Below, in pieces: positions 58,168 to 64,000 of a DNA stretch of 64,000 bases. Under the pieces are notes generated by a model that was not told the origin of the DNA, searched no databases, and saw only the letters and a program-made list of their open reading frames with translations. Location of the stretch: NCBI GenBank assembly GCA_963082975.1, contig OY720348.1:70643719-70707718 (forward strand), read 5' to 3'. The translations under genes were made by a program, and so were the position numbers. Position 1 is the stretch's first letter. Each line of letters opens with the position of its first letter. Source of the DNA: Labia minor (Eukaryota; Arthropoda; Insecta; Dermaptera; Spongiphoridae).

Positions 58168-58518
58168 CATTATACATTACAATATATATATAAATGAGGC
58201 ATTGAACTCAGCACAAAAGGTGTTTGTCTGAAAAATAAATTTGAAAATTTTTTTTTACCGAAAACCCAACATGTAGATACCCTGAAAAATTATTCAGGTA
58301 GTGTAAAATAAAAATATTTAACCGTATGTTGAGTCCATACGCCTCATATATTCTGGAAAAATAACTAAAACAATATTAATTCTTAAATGTCTCTGAATTA
58401 TTGTCCGTTTATTTCTTTTATATAAATATTATAAAGAATTTTTTTTTTCAATAAAATTTTTAAAATTAGTATAATTTTTTTTTCTTTATGTATAAAGTCT
58501 AGTATACTTGTTATATAA
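57547..58518. other. AT-rich with large TA microsatellite
   Basis: 58080-58194 is a compound TA array around two inverted TTGTAATGTA-type blocks, which makes it palindromic. No gene. Confidence 0.5.
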
Positions 58519-59187
58519 CAGGGGTGGCCACACTTGGTGATACTTAGAGCAAGGGGTCGGCATCCTGGTGCCCGCGAAGCCATTTTCAAATGCCGGCATT
58601 CAAATTAGTAAAGTCATGACACAAAAAAAAGGTAACATTTTCGATTTTTCAATATGGCTCTAAAAAACAAAAAAAAAAGGTAAAATGTTTTTGCGATCTT
58701 AAACATTTTCGATTATTCAATATGGCTCTAAGTATAACCAAGTGTGCCCACCCCTGTTATATTATTTCAGTAATGTGCCCGACTATTGAAAAAGTTTGCC
58801 GAACCTTGCTTAGAGCCATATTGAAAAATCGAAAATGTTTAAGAGCCAAATCGGAAAAAATTTTACCTTTTTTTTTGTGTGTGTCATGACTTTAAATCTT
58901 TTAAATGAGCCACAATAAACTCATAAACACCAAAAAACACTGAACGTGTACGTGAGATGCTAACAAAAGATCGGCGATTGACTCTGCGACTAATAGCCGA
59001 AGAATTGGGTATTAGCAAAGATACAGTAAGTAGTGTTTTCTGGTGTCCTGCTTGTGGATTGCCGGCCTGAAAGTTGTGACGGCTACTCTGAGAACGATTC
59101 CACATCAAGACTTCAACAGTTTTCAAGCGTTATAAGAACTCATAAAGAGCCACATGTGGCTCGCGAGCCACGGTTTGGCCACGGTTG
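58519..59187. mobile_element. hAT-like MITE with nested mariner-foldback fragment
   Basis: The left end CAGGGGTGGCCACACTTGG and right end GGTTTGGCCACGGTTG are flanked by the exact 8-bp repeat TTATATAA (58511-58518, 59188-59195). Inside, 58918-59142 is a loop plus right arm of the mariner foldback family seen at 56996-57544. Another partial MITE end (CCAAGTGTGCCCACCCCTG) is also nested. Confidence 0.85.
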
Positions 59188-59447
59188 TTATATAATGTTG
59201 TAATTTTATTGGTACACAAATACACCCATTGATTTGACTTATTCAGCTGAAGTTCTGGTAGGTGTTTGAATAAATTGTGATGATATGTATGCTAAAAGAC
59301 AGTTGAACTGAATAACGAGCGATATTTTGGAGAATAATTAAGTACGGGAAAAGATGTTGTTTAGGGAAAATTGAACGATCATGTTTAAAATTGTATGAGA
59401 TAAATTGTTTTATGAGAATTTTCCATCTATATTGCCAGATTAATAGA

Positions 59448-59664
59448 AAGGGTATCCAGAAAGAAAGGACGAATTTCAATTTGGCACCATTTTATCATAC
59501 GACGATTGACAACCGTGATTTTATCATGTTTGTTACAACAATGCTCACCACACAAAAGCTATCAGGATACTAATAGGAAAGATAACAGATAAATCCAGAT
59601 TACCAATCGTCGTATGCTAATGGCGCTAAATTAAAATTCATCCTTACTTCCTGGACCCCCTTTA
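59448..59664. mobile_element. Small foldback MITE
   Basis: The inverted ends GGGTATCCAGAAAGAAAGG and CCTTACTTCCTGGACCCCC continue inward (ATACGACGATT/AATCGTCGTAT). About 217 bp; no transposase. Confidence 0.75.
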
Positions 59665-59819
59665 CTATTTATTAATATTTGATAGCTGTTGATTAATTAT
59701 TTTAAACCCTTAAATGAGACTTTGATATATTGATTTTTCGATATATTTCAGTGACGGTACTTATCCCAAAAGTTTAGTTTAGATAGTGATACCACATCCC
59801 CAATATATAAATTTCCAGG

Positions 59820-60372
59820 TATTAAGAGCATGGAGTTTCTTGAGGCTTTCGGCACTCCAACCAATAGCTTCCCTAACCAAAATTAAACAAAATAGGTCTT
59901 TTTCTACTACCAGCTACATCTGCCCCACGCAACCTTTCCTCAACTCGTGAGCTAGAGAGTTAACGCTCGGACGTATCGGACTCACTCTCGATCCAGTGGT
60001 ACCATTCTGATTAATTTGGTCCAAGCATATCTTAATGGTGCAAATGGTCACTGATCCGAGATTACTTTCTGAATACTGATTATGCTTCAGACAGCGTTAC
60101 AGAGGTACGATGGTATTCTGTACCGGAAACATCCCCGACAGGGCCCCCAACTCCTTAGAAATCGGTGAAACCATTTTTTTTTAATATGATGTCTCTATGT
60201 GGCATCGCTAAGAGGCACTGCAGGCGCATAACCGATAACCAAAACCAGGCAAAAACACACACACACAGAAGCCCGATTTTTTTTTTCAATTAGTTACTGC
60301 CTGCACTTGCATGGTGGCGCCAAAAACTTTGTTTTAGCAAAGACAATAGAGTTTACTAGTCCCACCAGATTA
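59820..60372. repeat. GC-richer unassigned segment plus family E copy
   Basis: 59820-60120 is less AT-rich than its surroundings (for example GCTCGGACGTATCGGACTCA), with no long frame. About 60120-60372 is an inverted family E copy matching 27690-27960 (GCGCCAAAAACTTTGTTTTA, AATAGAGTTTACTAGT). Confidence 0.5.
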
Positions 60373-60769
60373 CCAATACTCAAAATAAAATTTCAAAATT
60401 TATCCAATTTATTTCTCTTAATTCGTTTTAAAATTTAAACAACTATTGAAGGCTAATCATTTATGAATAAATCATTGAAAATTCGATTAAAATGAATATA
60501 TATATTTAATATATATAATCTAGTTAAGCGACCATATTCGGAAGGTGATTTTAATATTTCATGTATAGTTATGAAATCGATGTATTCGATCATTTCAATC
60601 TCTGTGAATATTATAGTGTTAGGCTTATTTCTAAAACATAAACAATTGTTTGTTGAGCTTACGCCTGGGTTCTGGGCAAGATTCCAAAATAGCAATCTAT
60701 TTTCGCGAAGAGAGACTATAGAACGATGAACATTGTGTTTAGTGCTCGTAGTACCTTTGTCTTGGTAAC

Positions 60770-61075
60770 ATGGGCGTCCCTGGGGAGGGCGCAATCGTCT
60801 CCGTTGAATTTGAGGTTTTCGGTCACGTGCAAGGTATCCCAAATGAAATTCACCCACCAAATGAATTGATTGATTTTCTATTAAATTATTAAATCATATT
60901 ATTATTATTATTATCTGTTTTTGTTTATTTATTTTTTTTTATTCTTAGGAGTATATTTTACTAAATATTGCCGTGATATGAGCCAAAGTTTAGGAATTGG
61001 AGGCTGGGTGAAGAACAGCAAAACAGGCACAATTGTAGGCAAGATGCAAGGTCCTCGGCCAGCAGTTGAACAGAT
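60770..61075 (+). CDS. Acylphosphatase, exons 1 and 2 (3' part outside window)
   Basis: Exon 1 (60770-60833, MGVPGEGAIVSVEFEVFGHV then Q and a split Gly) joins exon 2 (60949-61075) across a 115-bp intron with GTATCC and TTCTTAG boundaries, giving Q-G|VYF. Exon 2 carries DMSQSLGIGGWVKNSKTGTI, then GKMQGP and EQM, ending at a GTATGA donor in phase 2. Acylphosphatases (about 100 residues) hydrolyse acyl phosphates. In the classic enzymes the Arg of GVxFR binds phosphate and the Asn 18 residues later orients water. Here the Asn is present (Asn44 in WVKNS), but the Arg position is Thr26 (VYFTKY). The C-terminal third was not found before the window end. The ATG follows from frame and family length. 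Confidence 0.85.
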
Positions 61076-61477
61076 GTATGATTTGCACGTTTTTTTTTTG
61101 TTTTTTTTTTGACTATTTAACAAACGTCAACTGACAGTAAACTATCAATAATCCAATTGACATAAGTAAAGTATAGTTATGGTTTGTTTGATCATTTGCC
61201 AATTGGCATCAACAGCTTCCTTTTGTTTTATATTTACCATCGGCTTTCAAGATCAGACTAATCTTTAAAAATAATTTATCTATTGAAAAGTGACAAAAAA
61301 CAACATATTTTTATAGAAAGAATTAATTATTCGCATTGAATCATAATTAACCAAATGACGACGAATAAAAAAAAATACAAATAAAAAATTAAAACCTTTA
61401 AATGAAAGCATGATATGTCTGTCATGAAAATGTATGATATTGCTTCATAGATGATTTCAAAAGTTTGTCTTTATTAC
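61076..61477 (+). other. Acylphosphatase intron, AT-rich
   Basis: T-runs just after the exon 2 donor. No third exon seen. Confidence 0.45.
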
Positions 61478-61660
61478 CACGTTTTTCTTAGCTTGCTTTC
61501 TTGTTTATCTGTTCGCGTCAAATCTTGCAATCGAAATTTCGACCACTTCCAATCGCTCTGAAACTTTTCAGAGTTATGTATTCTGGATGACAATACAATA
61601 AAATAACACATTCGTAGCTTGCAAGTGTTTAATTAGAGCATAATTAATGAATATTTGTAT
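61478..61660 (+). repeat. Family F direct repeat, copy 1
   Basis: Shares CCACGTTTTTCTTAGCTTGC, ATCTTGCAATCGAAATTTCG and ATGTATTCTGGATGACAATA with 62775-62965 in the same orientation. Confidence 0.8.
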
Positions 61661-62774
61661 TTTGTTAACTTAAAAAGGAGAAACAATAATAATACAACAA
61701 AAGGCCCTTTCCAAAACTTACCTTTCTCAATACATAATACAAAAGAAGAAAACAACAAAAGGGACTTTGTCAAAACATTAAAAATAAATAATACAGATGT
61801 CCATAGTCCGCTTGTTTAAAAAAATATTCAAGAGTTGATTCTAGTATGTATTAAATATATTCAATATATTAAATATTAAATATATTATTTTTGATCTAAA
61901 CGAATAGAGAATGGATTTTACATAAAATTTGTAATCATTTCACAAATTAATAATATAATAAATGACACATTGTGAATTGACGATAAAAATAAATATATTT
62001 CATTAGATCTTATTTTATTATACTAGCAAAAATTGTATAAATATATTTTTAATTTTCTTTCGAAATTAATTAAAAAATTTTAAAATATTTTAAATATAAA
62101 AAATATTGATACAATATCTAATACAAAAACGAGACGGGATGCAAATATAATACATTAATTAATAATAATAATCAAAATATTAAAATCCGTTTAAATAAGA
62201 AGTTTGAAAAAATGTTCAGGTCGCTCCCCTCCAACTAAATGACAGTCCTGATCGTATGTTCCATGCTGCGAATTAAATTTGGATTAAGCATCATAAATTC
62301 TAAAATAATAATTAAATAAATTTCAAATAACGATTAGATATTTATTAAATGAATTACTAATAAATAATATTCAATCTAATGAAATAAAGAATCTCTATAT
62401 ATTATATACACGGTAAATGTATTAGAAAAAATAAAAAGCCATTTTTTTTTTATGAAGAATTTTGATTTTTTTAAATTATAATTTCTGACTTTTGATTGAT
62501 TACATTTAAAATCATTTTAAAGTTATAATTTCGTCTTTACAAAGAGAGATAAAAAATTAATAAAATCAAAATATTGAAAAAATATAATAGGGAGGTAGAA
62601 AAAAGGTTCAAACTCCCCTCTTCTTATTTTTACTTAACGGGTCTTCTGATTGGTTGCCTGTTTCGACACACCTTTTTTCGACTTAAACGCCACCCTCAAT
62701 TTCCTTCAGCTATCATTTGCTCTCTGCATCTCACCAAGTCATCATTAGCACTCTTGCTAACTGAGTGTATTTTA
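61661..62774. other. AT-rich, no gene
   Basis: A short open frame at 62574-62789 has no recognisable domain and runs into the next repeat. Nothing else seen. Confidence 0.45.
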
Positions 62775-62965
62775 CCACGTTTTTCTTAGCTTGCTTTCTT
62801 GTTTGTTTGTTTGTTTATTTATCTGTTCGGGTCAAATCTTGCAATCGAAATTTCGACCACTTCCAGTCATCCAATCGCTCTGAAACTTTTCAGAGTAATG
62901 TATTCTGGATGACAATACAATAATACAATAATAATTCGTAGCTTGCAAGTGTTTAATTAGAGCAT
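62775..62965 (+). repeat. Family F direct repeat, copy 2
   Basis: About 1.3 kb from copy 1 and nearly identical. Differs by an expanded TTTG run (62801-62813) and an added CAGTCATC segment. Confidence 0.8.
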
Positions 62966-64000
62966 AATTAATGAATATAATTTTGTATGGGAAAATCAAA
63001 ACAAAAAGTGTAAATATTTAAATTTGAAAAAAACCGTTAAAAACCCGTTAAAAGAATAATATAATATGTATAATATTTAAAATGTAAATAAATTTGAAAG
63101 AAGGTATATTAATGTTTTGTACTGTAATTTAGAAAACAAAATTTAAATTTATGATGAGTTTTAGGCAATAAAGAATTAAAATATGACAAATTTAAAAATT
63201 TCTCTTTATAATTCAATTTAAATTTATTACTTTCAGGATAATAGTATTTCATGACTATTAAAGTCAATCAAAAAACTTAAAAGTAGTATAGGTCAAGTGA
63301 AATCGATTGCAATATATGAAGACTAAAAAGTAGAAAATAATACTTTATATAAAAAAAAAACTTTTTTAAAAAACCACGTTTTTAACGCACTAAAAAGAAG
63401 AAAATAATTTTTCTGAAACCCCATAGGTACTGACATTACAAACAAGAGATATGATTTGAAGAAAATTTTCTATAACGTAAAACGTGGGGCGCAAATAATA
63501 ATAAATTTTTTAAATGCAATATAATTTCTTTGATTAATTTATTTCAATATCCATGGATTTATATTTTAAGTTTTATATTTTTTACCAGACTTTTTGTAAA
63601 AGGGAATATTATTAGTAATCCAACAGAATACTTTTATTAATGTAAATTTTTTTTGGAAAATTAATTCCTTAATATTAAATAAACATCTTCAATTTACACT
63701 TTAGAAATTTTATTAACATAAATATTAAATATTTGCTAGAAGTTTTGCAGTAGCAAAATTTAGTTTTAGATTTCTTCAAGTTAAATTTCTTATATTATTT
63801 ACCAGAATATTGTTAGGATGTCATTTTTTATCAGAATTTTTTAAAAGTGAATATTATTAGTAATCTAAAGGTAATCTTTTCATAAATTAAATTTACCTCT
63901 TTTAAAAATTTCGATAAGTTATAAGCTTTACTTTTTGAAGCTAATTAAAATATGAATTCATTTATCCTATTAATTTGTACCTAATAACATTTATTTATAA
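62966..64000. other. AT-rich, no gene
   Basis: No acylphosphatase exon, other coding segment or bounded repeat recognised. Confidence 0.45.

Noticed and set aside
60453..60860. 135-codon minus-strand ORF
   Set aside because: Antisense to acylphosphatase exon 1, which has family motifs and matching splice phases on the plus strand.

Overview
The window is nuclear DNA from a repeat-rich, strongly AT-rich animal genome, almost certainly an arthropod. The evidence is spliced genes with GT-AG introns, a homologue of the fly synaptic gene fuseless, and arthropod-type transposons: mariner, hAT/PIF-like MITEs, a jockey-type LINE, a Penelope-like element and tRNA-type SINEs. There are no bacterial-style operons, rRNA genes or CRISPR arrays. 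I cannot name the species.

Five protein genes can be assembled. (1) On the minus strand from 16107 down to 1955, eleven exons encode an ankyrin-repeat protein of at least 484 residues; its 3' end was not found and probably lies beyond position 1. (2) A plus-strand C2H2 zinc-finger gene (20854-22949) and (3) its minus-strand paralogue (31000-31993) form an inverted duplication. (4) The plus-strand fuseless (fusl) homologue lies at 40955-54463, with four coding exons and 450 residues. (5) Plus-strand acylphosphatase exons 1 and 2 lie at 60770-61075; the gene continues past the window. A weak secreted-peptide-like ORF lies at 39058-39402.

Layout. 0-18 kb: the ankyrin gene, its introns filled with hAT-like MITEs (several with exact 8-bp target duplications) and two abundant noncoding families called here C and B. 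18-33 kb: a repeat-dense block with the inverted zinc-finger duplication. Its roughly 6.5-kb spacer holds a TAA-flanked DNA transposon carrying a broken copy of an arthropod Cys-rich gene family (split by a hAT insertion), a Penelope-like element with inverted flanks, and a truncated jockey LINE. 33-40 kb: repeats, a SINE, a deleted mariner and a four-unit minisatellite. 41-54.5 kb: fusl, with transposons in its large introns. 54.5-60 kb: several foldback (long inverted repeat) elements. 60-64 kb: the 5' part of acylphosphatase and AT-rich DNA.

The genes do not form a pathway. The main theme is transposon biology: nested insertions, deleted mariners, foldbacks that would form long hairpins, and a zinc-finger pair whose DNA-contact residues have diverged. 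Family names A to G are labels used only here.
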